64,000 nucleotides of DNA from Scedosporium boydii (lineage: Eukaryota; Ascomycota; Sordariomycetes; Microascales; Microascaceae), in NCBI GenBank assembly GCA_002221725.1, contig NJFT01000050.1, positions 1-64,000 of the forward strand, written 5' to 3'. Positions 11,498-23,261 of this stretch are shown here, one piece after another; position 1 is the stretch's first letter; each line of letters opens with the position of its first letter. The notes below the pieces were generated by a model. It had not been told where the DNA came from. It searched no databases and saw only the letters and a list, made by a program, of their open reading frames with translations. Both the position numbers and the translations under genes were made by a program.

Positions 11498-12668
11498 TTC
11501 GATACGACGCTTGTAAAGTTTGATTCGAATTAATTTTTTTTTGCGAGGTGTTTTTGATTGCTTATTAGTCGTAGTGCATCAGTACGGTGGAGGTGCTGGA
11601 TCAAGCGATGGTGAATCGTCGATCGAAGAGTCAAGTGATAGCGAACAAAGCATCGGAGAACCATGCGAAGGCCAATCGAGCGATGGCATCGAGAGCGAGT
11701 ATAGTTATGACGATTCTGCTAAGTTGGAGTTTATCGTTCGAACTTAGGACAGGGGAGAGGAGAAATGATTTAATGGCCGATTGGGAACGGCTCAACTTCG
11801 AGAATTGATCCAAGGTCATAACGGCCTTTGTGGGAGGTCGGGAAGTCAATGATCAGTGGGAAACTGCACTACATCGCCGGGCTTCACTTGCAAGGATGTT
11901 GCGATCCTAACACTCGTCCAGTAAATCGGGCGGGTACAGCTGGTGATAGGGTCATCGACTCATCGCTCCTTTTCTGATCTCTTTTCCTGTATGCCAGCCG
12001 TCCGTGAGCGCCTGCCTGGAGCTGTGTGTCTCTTGCTGCACGTCACCGCCCTGGGTCTGATAAAGCTCGGCCCGTCCCACATGGTCGAGAGTTTCGTCCG
12101 AAGGTCTGGGCACCGGCCGGCCCTTCGACTACGACGCTGACGGCCTCGGCTCCTGCATGTATTGGCCGGCTATGACTGCGACGCTGACTGCCATCGCCCC
12201 ATGATGTAGGATGGGAATCTTCAAAATCCCACGCGTGTCTTACATATCGATTTCAATCAGCAATTTAAGTAAGCCTAGGGTTCCAATGCAGGATCTTATG
12301 ACCAACTTCTAGGGGTGCGACCTCTGCCAAGACATCATTCATCACCATGCAATATTCGGACGAAGCTTCGGTCGAACCAAAAAAGAAAAACAATATTACT
12401 GAACAGAGAGGGATGAGGGCCAAGATGAGAGTTCGCAGATTCAAGGAGCCTCACGGTTTCCTTCACAGCGGTTATGGCATGGGAAAGATAAATAAGGGCA
12501 CTTCCGGCCGTGTAAGAAGGGTCGAAGACGCTCTTCATCTCGACATGTATAGGAGCGCTCAACATAAGCACCTGCGTGAAGCGCTTTTAATATCGTTTCC
12601 TTGGCCTGTTCATTATTTATACACACTTATTACATCTTTTGACCACTGCGGCTGCAGTCTCCGCTACA
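11498..12668. other. Decayed 3' part of HET gene and intergenic DNA
   Basis: An acidic Ser/Glu/Asp-rich frame at about 11595-11720 (SSDGESSIEESSDSEQS) lies in a different frame from the HET core and may be a frameshifted tail. Beyond it I see no gene. 12347-12668 has open frames without domains and contains the promoter of the GH71 gene. Confidence 0.4.
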
Positions 12669-15600
12669 ATGGGCCGTTTCCTTCTGCTCCTAGCGGCCCT
12701 ACTGCTTGCACCCATCTATGTACGGGCACAAGCTGTCTTTGCCCATTTCATGGTATGTGCTTTGCCCCATCTATATTGCATGATGATTTTCCAGGTGTGC
12801 TAACCTACCAATCCTCCAGGTCGGTAATACCGAGACCCTGAGCCAAGGGGACTGGGAGAACAACATGCGCCTTGCCCAGGAAGCCCATATCGACGCCTTT
12901 GCCTTGAACATGGCCTACGACTGGCCTCACAACCGCCGCTCAGTCTCTAGAGCCTTTGCCGCCGCTCGTGCCCGCAACTTCAAGCTCTTCTTCTCCTTTG
13001 ACTACGCCGGCAACGGACCGTGGGACGTCAACGAGGTGCTATTCTTTCTCAACACCTATGGACGAGACTCAGCGCACTGGCAGCACCAAGGCCGGCCGTT
13101 TGCATCGACCTTCGAGGGTCCCGACCAGGCTGATGATTGGATCGGTATCAAAGCGCAGACTGGATGTTTCTTTGTACCGGACTGGTCGTCGATGGGCGCC
13201 GGGCCGGCTATGCAGCTAGGCGGTGGTGTTGCCGATGGACTTTTCAGTGAGTATTGTCCACCCCTTCTCATTTTCATTTTAACCTATAGTTGTGACTGTT
13301 TTAACATGAACGAAAAAAAAAAAACAGGTTGGGCTGCTTGGCCATATGGAGTATCAGACATGACTACCTACGTCGATGCTTCATACATCCAGGCTCTTAA
13401 CGGGAAACCATATATGATGCCAGTATCGCCTTGGTTTTTCACAAACTTGCCGGGGTATAACAAAAATTGGCTCTGGAATGGAGACGATTTGTGGTATCAT
13501 CGGTGGCAGCATGTGTGGAGCGTGAGGCCCGAGTGGGTGCAAATCATCAGCTGGAACGACTTCGGTGAGTCGCATCACATCGGGCCCCTCGACGATAGGC
13601 AGTACGAGGCATTCGACGTCGGGAGGGCGCCATTCAACTACGTGGTAAATAAGCCCCATGATGGTTGGCGAGTACATCTCCCCTATGTGATCGACACGTA
13701 CAAGAACTTGCGGCCAGCAATCGGCCGAGAAAGTGTCGTCTCCTGTGTGTGGTAACCTTTCCTTCCCTTTCGACAAACACGAGCGCAAACTCACAGGCTT
13801 CTTAGGGTTCCGGCAGACCCCAGGCAGGGCGTGTGATAGTGGAGGTACGACAGGAAACACGGCCAGCCAGCTGCAGATAGAACTTGACCCAGCGTCCGTT
13901 CTTGGGGACCGCGTATTCGTCACAGCTCTGCTTGACCGCCCGGCCCAGCTACGTGTGGGAGGCTGGATCATCAACGAATGGGATAACGAACCTAAAGAAG
14001 GAATCGGGTTGTATCACCACAGTATCCCGTTCAATGAATCTATTGGCCTCGAGTCAGGCGTTAGCGTGTCGCTTTGGAGGGACAACGCGCCGTTCCTAAC
14101 GGTCAACTCAGGGGCAGCAATCTCGAGTACTTGCCCCAACTCCGTTATGAACTGGAACCCTATCGTCATATCCGGGCAATCGGGTAGTACCAGCAATGTC
14201 AGGGCTTCTCTTAGTCTCTCCGAACAAGCTTGTGTTGAGGGAACTGGGACTGATAATGGAGGATTCCGGCAACTTTGCGAATTTACGTGCAAATACGGAT
14301 ATGTGAGTTGCTAACGCGCAAGCAACGCTGCGATATGAATGCCTCAAAAGCCAAGGACCGTACAGGTGCTAACATTGTCGTGTCTAGTGTCCTGTGAGCG
14401 CGTGCACATGCACTCTTATGGGTCCGAGAGAGGTCCCCCCGCCCCTTGATCCTGGTGTTAGCAAGCCAGGATATCCAGCGAATGGAGACGCCAACTATGC
14501 TGGCCTCTGCTCCTTCGCTTGCAACTGGGGCTTCTGCCCGGAGGCACAATGCTCGACGTCGCCTCAACCACCATTCATCCCATTACAATCGCCTTTCGCC
14601 TTCCCGGCTTGCATTTCGGGAAGAGGGCAAGGAGACGGTCGTTGGGAGGGGCTTTGTGACTATGGATGCCACTTTGGGTTCTGTCCCATGCACAGATGCC
14701 AATGCGTGGCAACCGGCCATCTCATCGTGCCGCCGACTCCGAATGGGCCGGGATTTAGCAGCACCGGCGAAGAGGACTACGGTCTTTGCGCCTTCGCTTG
14801 CGGTCGCGGATACTGTCCCACAGGCTGCGCCGATGCTCAATGGCCCATCCTCCGTGACGGCGGTCCTCCTGATACCCGCTTTGTGGCATTCGGCGATTCG
14901 TATTCTACGGGAGTCGGTGCCGGAGACCGGTTGGGTAGTCAATTTGATCCACAGAATCAGTGCATGAACTCTGTTAATTCTTATCCTCGCTATCTCCGGA
15001 GGGCACTCGATGGACTTCCGACATTCGAAAGAGCCGAGATCTCCCACGTCGGCTGCACGGGGGCGATATCGCGAGATGTCTCAATGCCAGACAAGGACGG
15101 CCGTACGGCCCAAATTGACCTTGTTACGAACAGCGGCGACATCAATCTCGCGGGATGGGCAACCTTGTCGATCGGGGGCAATGACTGTGGGTTCGGAAAC
15201 GTCGCAGAATCCTGCCTGTTTTTGTACAGCGAGTCAGGCTGCAGAGAGGCAATCCGACGAACCAGAGATGAGCTAATCCCTGACTTGCGTAATACGATCC
15301 TCGCAACATACTTGGATATCGTGACGAGTACACTGAACAAGCGGTTCCTGCTGATCGTCACCGGCTACCCAAAGTTCTTCAACGAGAACCCTGCCAACTG
15401 CCGCAATGGGAACAGTTGGCAATGGTTCTATCCATGGGGTGGCCTCCTCTCCGATGAACGGAGAAGAGAAATAAACGCTTTGGTTGAGGAGGCAAACAGA
15501 AGGATAGAGGAAACCGTCCAAGAAGTGCGCGGGAGACTTAGTCGAACCGGGAACCGGCAGATCAAGTTTTTCCCCGTGGATCACCTATACGAAGGCCATA

Positions 15601-15965
15601 GGTTCTGCGAAGACTCCCCGGCTGACTGGCAAGAGGAGTCCTGGTTCCACCACATCATGTCCTATGACAGGCTCCCTGACGGAAACTTGCTTCCTCCCGG
15701 AGGCGGTCCGCCGGTGGATCTAAGAGAGCATGCGCGGACATGTAGCCAAGTCCAGTATGACCAAGACGAATGGGCGGAGCGGATTCTCTGCAGAATTGCT
15801 GTTGACGTGTCAAACGGAACCCTTGAAGATCCTCTTCTCCCCGGGCCACTTGACTTTTGGCATATCATCAAGGCAATGCACCCCAGAAGCATAGGTAATA
15901 ACGCAGTCGGACAAGCTATTTTTGAATATCTCAAGACGCTACCCCTGGTAGATGGATGGCAGTAG
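12669..15965 (+). CDS. Secreted GH71 alpha-1,3-glucanase fused to four Cys modules and an SGNH esterase
   Basis: The predicted protein has 1000 residues. The exons are 12669-12752, 12820-13246, 13328-13744, 13806-14302 and 14388-15965, and all phases close. Residues 1-21 are a signal peptide. Residues about 23-320 are GH71 (VFAHFMVGNT, DAFALNMAYDWP, STFEGPDQADDW, IISWNDFGESHHIGP, LPYVIDTYKN), which hydrolyses alpha-1,3-glucan (mutan). A beta-rich linker with an RAC start follows. Then come four modules of type LC-x-[FY]-x-C-x3-G-x-CP-x-C between about 468 and 620, the first one rebuilt exactly across the fourth intron. Residues about 638-1000 are an SGNH/GDSL hydrolase with GDSYSTG (Ser 646), GGND (738-741) and a C-terminal H-P (His 973). 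The third intron uses a GTGTGT donor; without it a stop follows at 13753. The protein acts outside the cell on fungal wall glucan and an ester substrate. Confidence 0.8.
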
Positions 15966-17049
15966 ATCAGACACTGGTATTGGGAGGAGATAGATATAAA
16001 GATCCTAAAACTTTATATAATGACACTGTCCTCAAGTAGTTATAGTAGTGCTATGTAGTATATAACTATGTCTTTAGCCTTATTACCTATTATAGTATCT
16101 TGATTAACTTTAGCTAATTTGATTTTTACTTTAGACCTCCCCTTAGACTACTTAATCTTACTAATAAATTTTACTAGAGTAAAGTTTATAATCTTAGCAC
16201 TAAGGTCTAGCTAGCTAAGATCTTTAATCTCCTTATCGAGCTGTGTATTATTTTAATTAATATATTACAGCTTGCTTTCCTAATTAAAGAAAAGCTTAGG
16301 TAATTTAACTTAAATGTTAAAGACTGGAGGAGTGTTTATAACTACTATATTGCTTTCTATAAATAGGAAAGAAAAGCTACCCTTTATCTCCTAAAATTTA
16401 ATATAATATCCTCCTCAATTTCTAATAATTATAACTATTATAATTTAGTAATCTTATATATAGCTTTATTATATATATACTATTAATAAGTACTTAATTT
16501 TTTATATACTTCTTTTTCTCTTTCTATCTAGAAAACTCGGCTAACTAGTAATATATATTTACTAGCTCCTCTAAAGTTGTTTTAAGTTATTATAAATTAT
16601 TTTATCTAATTATAATATCTTATATATAGATTACTAGTTTCTCTAATATTATAATTATATAAAAAAATAGTTTAGAGCTTTTAGATACTACTTTAGATAT
16701 GACAAGTTGCCTAGAGAAGCTACTGTAGTTGCACCTTACCTAATAGTTCCTAATTAGTGCTATATTATATATAGCTATATTACTTTTATTATATATTTTT
16801 AATATTAAGGTTCTGTTTTCTTCTTAATTACTAAATTTTTATAATTCTAACTTTAATAAATAATAACTTAAAGTATTGTAAAAAGTAATAGAGATATATA
16901 AGTTCTAGTATAAAGATATAAGCTAGATTAATAGTATAATCAAGTATATTATTAGGCTCAAATCTATAATATTAGTGCTTGAGCTATTAAAGGCAGAGGG
17001 TGCCTATTAAATTTAGTCCACTGATGTCAGTGGTTAGATTAGACTGCTG
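15966..17049. mobile_element. AT-rich RIP-type relic, element unidentified
   Basis: From about 15990 the composition drops abruptly to almost pure A/T with frequent TA steps and short C/G islands. This is the same texture as the 30-55 kb block, and no open frame of any length survives. The abrupt edges against the GH71 gene and the 17050 frame suggest a RIP-mutated transposon fragment. No domain or LTR could be read. Confidence 0.5.
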
Positions 17050-17361
17050 ATCTTTCAGCCAGGGTGGTACCTTCACCTTGCATTTGCTATCGATTTGATG
17101 ATGAGTAGAGGATGTCTCCTGGACAAAGATTCCCTCTGGAACTTATAGAAGTTTCTTGTCTATAAAGTTCCTGCTGATGTAATACTGTTAGACAACAGGT
17201 TAGCAGATGCGCCTGCGGAGCCTGAGGGCACTTCCCCGGCCCTCTCTATAGGGGAAGGCAATCTGGAGACAATCTCTAAATCTGCAGCAGCCCAGGCTAG
17301 AAATACTTTTATATACTTAGAGGACAGTAGGGATGTTAATTGGGATAACCTCTTGGAATGA
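17050..17361 (+). pseudogene. Unknown protein relic adjoining AT-rich block
   Basis: A 103-codon frame of normal composition starts where the AT-rich relic ends (IFQPGWYLHLAFAIDLMMSR) and ends at a TGA (IYLEDSRDVNWDNLLE). It has one internal TAG at 17146-17148, of the kind a CAG-to-TAG change would give. It looks like the unmutated tail of a longer reading frame whose upstream part is lost in AT-rich sequence. I do not recognise the family. A transposon ORF tail and a host gene tail are both possible. Confidence 0.35.
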
Positions 17362-18263
17362 TAAGTGGTTGGTGGGACTCAAGAGGCGACGTGGCTGTCC
17401 GAATCGTTCGACACAATTGTCGCCCCAGATGTAGGGGCTGAAGACTTGACATCATAAGAAATCTTAGCAGCCGGGGAAGGTCTTGATATTCTTTCGGAGT
17501 TGTTTGATGGGTCAATAAGTGCCGACTGTGCTACAATATGAGAACAAACAATGTCGCGCTGCAATATCTTTCCATTACCCACACATGGTAGAAATTGCGA
17601 GTCTTCTAAGCTGCTATTCCTCCACGCATCAATTGATGTGTATTAAGGTCAGGTAGCTTTTGTTTCGCCTCGTCCTACACAGGTTGATCACTCATTGTAG
17701 ACCAAATCTGGGAGAAAGCATCACTACTGTCGCAAATGTCGCAGGTGGTCTTCTTACTGTGAGGGTTCTGCACTAATTGGGAGTGTCTATTAACCGGGTT
17801 AGATGAGGCTCCACACGTCATCTCGCACTCTCCTTCCTTTTCATGCGTTCTCGTTGAGGGACGGCGGTCAAAGTGCTAACGATAAGTGGACAATGTATGA
17901 TCTGGTTTACTGCTCCTTTCTTAGAAGTGTAGTTTTAGATCTAATTTTTCTTTTTCCATAATAATGGCCAATCTAAGTGGCGATTCAACAACTCTATGCT
18001 ACATTGTAACTGGTTGGTTTGATGAGTATAAACTCTCGGAGTAGTCCCATTAGACAACTCCGAGAATCTTCTCGGACTCTCTAACGAACCTATCCGGAGA
18101 TGTCCTGCTCGCACGAAATATATAGAGGGAAGTGATTGTTTCGGTACGTCTTGTTGCTTTCCTATAATCACTGCATCCCTACAACCCAAGCTCAACCCAA
18201 TTCTTCATCTCTACGACACTGACTCTATCCAACCAAGATTCAACATTCGACTCGCCGTCAGAC
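17362..18263. other. Intergenic, promoter of SDR gene
   Basis: No recognisable gene. A short minus-strand frame at 17379-17582 has no domain. The segment immediately before 18264 is CT/CA-rich, as is common for fungal promoters and 5' UTRs. Confidence 0.45.
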
Positions 18264-19252
18264 ATGGCTACTCCACCTTTCCCCTCCCTTACCAAAGTAT
18301 GGCACAGCAAACCGTACCCCGCCATCTCACCCTCGCGCCCGGAGCTCTCGGTGCAAGGCAAAACTGTCGTTATCACCGGTGGCGGTACTGGCATTGGTGC
18401 TGGCATCGCGAAGGCCTTTTCGGCCGCTGGTAGTAGCAAGATAGCCATCCTGAGTCGCACTCAAAAGAACCTCATCATGACCAAGCAGGCCATTGAAGCA
18501 GAGTTTCCCGAGGTAGAGGTTCTGGCTGTGGTCGCGGACATCACTAGCGCGGCGCAGGTCGATGAAGGGTTCGACAAGATCAACCAAGTTTTTGGCAAGA
18601 TTCACGTGTTCGTCAGCAATGCGGGGTTCCTGCCGACACCCAAGGCTTTGCTCGCCCCCGATTTCGACATTCAGGACTGGTGGACGACGTTCAGCACCAA
18701 TGTCCTCGGGGTGCTACACTCTGTGAAGGGGTTTGTCAAATACGCGGCTGAGGGAGCTTGTCTCCTGCATATCTCTACCTGCATTTCTCACATTCCGCCG
18801 CTGGAGGCCGGCATCTCGGCCTACGCTTCAAGCAAGGCGGCTGCGAACAAGCTATTCGACTACATGGCTATGGAGAATCCCGGCATCCATGTGGTAAACG
18901 TCCATCCCGGTCTTATCGAAAGTGCCATGAGCCGTAAGAGTGGTCATGGAGGTTTAGATGATGGTTAGTATCTCCCTAGCTCACCCGGCCCGGATAGTGA
19001 AAACTATCCGGGTGCTGGCTTTGGACATCGCATGATACAAGACTAATCGAGTATGTTATAGTTGAACTGCCGGGCCGCTTTTGCGTGTGGTTGACTAGCC
19101 CGGAAGCCAAGTTTCTCAGAGGAAAATTCGTATGGGTGAACTGGGATGTAGATGAGCTGAAGGCCAGGAAGGAAGAGATCATGAGCACTGATTTACTCAA
19201 TACTGGCCTTTGGGGGGTATCCCTTATGGGTTGGGATGGAATAGATGTTTGA
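18264..19252 (+). CDS. Short-chain dehydrogenase/reductase (classical SDR)
   Basis: The predicted protein has 296 residues, from exons 18264-18963 and 19062-19252 (98-nt intron, phase 1). It is an NAD(P)-dependent oxidoreductase. The cofactor fold is seen as TVVITGGGTGIGAGIAKAF at residues about 33-51, where TGGGTGIG is the glycine motif. The chain continues with an ADIT acidic loop, then VSNAGFL (the NAG motif). The catalytic motif is S...YASSK, preceded by HISTCIS. VNVHPGLIESAM follows the active site. The C-terminal exon (VELPGRFCVWLTSPEAKFLR, then GKFVWVNWDVDEL) is typical of fungal SDRs of unknown substrate. No signal peptide is seen, so it is probably cytosolic. The frame is clean and composition normal. 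Substrate and pathway cannot be told. Confidence 0.9.
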
Positions 19253-20116
19253 GAAGAGACTTTGGATGAAACCCATTGTTATCCAATTCATTCCGAGTAT
19301 GTGGTTGTGTTTTATTAGTTGCGCTACCATCCAGTTTCTCTTAGTTTCTCGAAATTTCTTTTACGCATGGTCGGGAAAGCATTGGAGAAACTGCACCTGA
19401 GACATAATCACTAAAGCGTAGCCGTGGTCTCGGCATACTATAAGGAGCATCAATCATGTTTAACTATCCCAGTCCTGCAGGTGAACGCAGTGCACCCTTG
19501 TATTTCGATCTATTTGATTAGCTGTAGAATGAGTATGGGGTCTTGTAAACGTGCTCTGACACCTGCTCGTGCTCCACAACCCTGCTTTAAAGCGGCATAC
19601 CGGAAGCTTTCAGCAACTTTGCAGCACGACTGGCCCAATGGGTGGAATGCTCAAACAAGTGGTGAAATGCGCCTAGGAGAGCCAACTTTTCTACGCCTTC
19701 TCAGGCAAACTGGAGTTGGTTCGTAATACTTCGTACATAGACAGGGGGGGGGGGCGGCGAGCTCGGCCCTTGGTCTTTAATTCCTCAAAGTGCAAGTTAA
19801 GGTTCCTTGAATTACTAATCAAGATTTGAACTGGGTAAGGCTCATCAATTTTAGCCTGATATTTTAGGTGTCAAGTACTCTGACAATAGGGGTGGGGTGC
19901 GCCCCACTTCAAGCCGACGGAATTCCGTTGGACAGACATCTTGATGCGCCGTACGAAGTAGAGACAGAACGGAGCTTCATATTATTTTTTCTCTTTTTTC
20001 AATGCACATACCATTCCCTCGAAGAAAAGACATTGGATCAATAGTCCAACACCTATTCGAGTCTATTCGAGTCCGAAGGCCTACGGTCAAACTCTGCGAC
20101 TTTGATCTTGCCCAAA
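19253..20116. other. Intergenic, no gene recognised
   Basis: No supported gene. It contains a run of about 12 G near 19745-19756 and two copies of the dispersed TACTTCGTAC/GTACGAAGTA word, at 19727-19736 and 19951-19960. The right part is the promoter of the downstream regulator. Confidence 0.5.
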
Positions 20117-21883
20117 ATGGAAGAGCCAGCCGCCGAGCCAATCGATTTACGCTGCCCCTTTTGCCAAAAGCCTTATACGAATGAGAGCAACCGTATGCAA
20201 CTGCCAGCAAAGCCATTTGACACCGGCTGACGTCGCGCAGGACGAGCTAGGAGCAAGCACATCTCCTATTGTCGCAAGAAAAATCTGTCGACTTCAGTGT
20301 CTCGAAGGAAAGCTTGTTATGAATGCGTCCGCGCCAAGGTTCGCTGCAGCTTTGATCCTGCAGGCTGCTCTCGATGCATCTCCAGAGGCATCCTCTGTAC
20401 TTACCCGGGGCGTCTCTCGAACAACTTGGACTTTAGCGATCCAACCCCTGCTTCCTCTGGAATCACCGTTTCGCAGGGCAAAACTCCGGAAACTAACGGT
20501 TCATCTGCCGTCGACAACCCGGACCCGTCTCTGGACGAGATTGGGCTCTTTGTTGCTAATCCTTTGATCGATACAATATCGGGAAACGACCAGCTCCCAC
20601 ACACAGCCTCTACTCCGGACAATGAGGCTTCGTGGACTCCATTTCCAGATGTCCTAGACCTACTGACACTTCCGGATGGAGAACATCATCTGGGTGTTCA
20701 TACAGAAACTAGCACCGTGAGCGACGAGACCCAGAATGTTGCCCATCGTACAACGGGTGCCGGGCATTTACGACAGCCATCTCCATCGATCCCGGTATCG
20801 CTATCTTACAAAGACCCTTCTTCAACACTTGAGCGCCGCCATTTCTCTCACATGGAACTTGAGGCTACGGGTGATCTTGCTCTGCATATTCTACGCTCCT
20901 ACCTTTACATGATGGCTGATGGGGAGTCCCCTCCCCCTTTCATCCATACAATGTATCGGGATTTGATACCCGTCGGTACACGTCGTCCGAGTTCACTCTC
21001 TGCTGCTACAAATTTAGCCAAGATGCTGGTTCTTGGTCGCGGAATGAACAAGACTCTTATATGGAGACTGATTCGGATGGAACAAGAACGGCTGCTGAAC
21101 GATGTACGTGCTGCAACTCTCGGGTCTGCGCATCCGGTAGCTAACCAGAGGCATCATTGGAAGCATCCGAAGTTTGACAAGTGGGAGAGTCTCGAAGCGC
21201 TGCAGTCCCTCGTTCTGTACATCTTAATGAGGATTAATGAGGGACGTCGTGACTATACCGACTTCGATACCCGGCTCTTAATTTCAGTCAAGGTGAGTAG
21301 CTAGAATTCAAACCCGCAACCCCTTTCTTCTAAAATATACATATTCAGTTAATGACGAGAAATAAAGGCAGTCTGTCGCCATATCTCGACAAACTTTGGC
21401 ATGATTGTAAGCTCTGATGAGCTTAATGGTGAGATGATTCCGTGGAAAGATTGGGTCTTTTTCGAATCGCGTCGTCGGTATGTCTCTAGTATTCCTCAAT
21501 GGTTCTAAGTCTTGCAACTCTTTTCTAATGATTCAATTTGAAGAGCTGCAACTATCATCCTCATTATTGATAGTATTCTTTACGCTCGAATAGCGGAGCC
21601 GGGACCAAACATGCCGGAATACACCTTCGCCCCTGCGCCGTCCCCTCGAGCGCTGTGGGATGCCGAGAACGAGCTGGACTGGGCCGTCGGCTACGCCGGC
21701 CACCTGAATACAAACGCAACGCATGGCATGCTCAAGAACCGAGATCTCGTTGCGCTGAGGGAGGCGGCTGGGCAAAACGACGATAGATGGTACGCCTACG
21801 CCGACTCCTTTGGCCTGCTAGTGACTCTTGTAGCAAACTTGGTCATCACGGATCTCTCCCGCCCCCAAAACTCTCTAATGTGA
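20117..21883 (+). CDS. C2H2-type plus Zn2Cys6 transcription factor
   Basis: The predicted protein has 525 residues, from exons 20117-20192, 20241-21292, 21368-21477 and 21544-21883; all phases close. The N-terminus holds a C2H2-like finger split by the first intron (LRCPFCQKPYTNES, then HISYCRKK). It is followed directly by a fungal binuclear cluster CYECVRAKVRC...GCSRCISRGILC, matching C-x2-C-x6-C-x6-C-x2-C-x6-C. This tandem finger + Zn2Cys6 arrangement is common in fungal pathway regulators. A Pro/Ser/Asp-rich linker follows, then a helical regulatory part (HILRSYLYMMADG, WESLEALQSLVLYILMRINE, GRRDYTDFDTRLL). Acting in the nucleus, it may control the neighbouring SDR, glyoxalase-like and SnoaL-like genes, but that is inference from position only. 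Confidence 0.88.
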
Positions 21884-22334
21884 GAGGCCACAGTTGCGTT
21901 CGTACGGGCCGCCGGATTTCTCATACAGAACCTTAGCTAGCATAGCATCGTCAACTCTGAGAGGGGAAGGGAGGATTTTAGACGAGCTGGACACGAGCAC
22001 TACACCCCCGGCTTTATTAACTCCATTCCTTCTTCGTTTTCAGTAGAGAATAGAACCGGAGAGTAACATTTGACATGGTGCTTCTGTGCTATTATGAGAC
22101 TCCTGTCGGGTACATTCAAGTATACTACTTTTGTTAGGTATAGGTTAAAAGCAGCTGCTATTGATTTATTTAATAATAAAAGTTCTTAAGTGGTCAATGT
22201 ATGATGTAGTTACTACTCTACTTTCTCAGAAGCGCCATACATGGTCCCAGACTCAATTCTTCTCCTTCCATCCACTACAATACATGACCAATCCCTGCGA
22301 CAATTCAAGAACTCTCTGCTACATGGCAGCCAAG
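21884..22334. other. Intergenic between convergent genes
   Basis: This is the shared 3' region of the regulator (plus) and the glyoxalase-like gene (minus). The middle (about 22130-22200) is AT-rich. No gene is seen. Confidence 0.55.
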
Positions 22335-22892
22335 TCAGGCAGTCCTCGAGGGCCGATTTCCCGGCGCACCTCCATTGAGGGCAGTGATCAATTCCTCGGG
22401 ATCAAAATCGGTGCCAATGGGATTTTCCGCAAACTTATCGCTCTTCATGAAGGCAGTAGCCTCCTCGACTATGTCGAAGTTGTCGACCTGCGTTTCTAAC
22501 ATGTTTCCGTCGGGGTCCTTGTAATAGATGCTCGTAGTTAGGCTGTGATTGATGCACCATACAGGGTTGATGCCGTGGGACTTGCGCTGACGGTAGGCAT
22601 GAAGAAGATCTCCGAGGCTCGAGAAGGTGAAGGCAATGTGCTCCAAGCCACAAGTAGTAGGGGCTTTGGCAGCGGTTCCAGGTATGCCGACGAGAGCAAC
22701 ACGATGATGCTCGTGATCAAAAGTGATGAAGGAGATCGTGTCGTTCCTGTAGGTGATAGTACCGCCAAGGAACTGGACATAGAAGGCGGTCATTTTTGCG
22801 AGATCCGCTGTGCGAAGAACCACGTGGGCAAAAGTTGCGGGCGGCAGCACCTTGGCGCTCGGCTGGTCATAAGTTGGGATAAGCTTCGTCAT
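22335..22892 (-). CDS. Glyoxalase/bleomycin-resistance/dioxygenase (VOC) family protein
   Basis: An intronless gene for 185 residues. The VOC fold is visible as a first beta-alpha-beta-beta-beta unit (FAHVVLRTADLAKMTAFYVQ, FLGGTITYRNDTISFITFDH) and a second (LEHIAFTFSSLGDLLHAYRQ, SIYYKDPDGNMLETQVDNFD). Candidate metal ligands are His in FAHVV, His in LEHIAF and Glu in MLETQVD, as in type I extradiol dioxygenases and related biphenyl-diol-dioxygenase-like fungal proteins. A C-terminal tail (FAENPIGTDFDPEELI) is typical of this fungal subgroup. It probably acts in the cytosol on a small aromatic or thiol adduct, but the substrate is unknown. It is transcribed divergently from the SnoaL-like gene with 369 bp between the start codons. 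Confidence 0.88.
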   Translation of the reverse strand: MTKLIPTYDQPSAKVLPPATFAHVVLRTADLAKMTAFYVQFLGGTITYRNDTISFITFDHEHHRVALVGIPGTAAKAPTTCGLEHIAFTFSSLGDLLHAYRQRKSHGINPVWCINHSLTTSIYYKDPDGNMLETQVDNFDIVEEATAFMKSDKFAENPIGTDFDPEELITALNGGAPGNRPSRTA

Positions 22893-23261
22893 GGTGAGGG
22901 GCAGATAATACTGGCTTGGATATTCTAGATTTTACCGATTGAGTGATGGATACTGATTATGGCGATATGGAAGGCAGCGATATGGAGGAGGTACCAGGTA
23001 GATATGTCCCATCTCGTGGGCTTAATCGGCCCCGTAAGTGCCCAGACAATTATCCTGCAGAACTTCCGCAAGCAACTGTGTCGCTTCGTTAATGAAGCCG
23101 AAGCCGAAGCCGGTCGAAGCCGATCTGACAACGGCCCCGCGGGCGGGGAACCTAGCCCGAGGCCGAGCATCTAGTCCGTGATTTAACAGGAGAAGAAGAA
23201 CGACCACAAATTTCCCTTTCTACGACACAGCAAAATCGCCAAACTTTTTACTATTCGAAAC
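22893..23261. promoter_or_regulatory. Bidirectional promoter region
   Basis: This is the only DNA between two divergent start codons, the VOC gene (minus, starts at 22892) and the SnoaL-like gene (plus, starts at 23262), so it must hold both promoters. It includes three and a half GAAGCC repeats at 23094-23121. I found no binding site that I could name with confidence. Confidence 0.6.

Noticed and set aside
13753..13755. TAA as the natural end of a GH71-only protein
   Set aside because: An intron 13745-13805 (GTGTGT donor, TTAG acceptor) restores the expected S-W-F-R-x-TPG-x-AC continuation in phase and links to the Cys modules.
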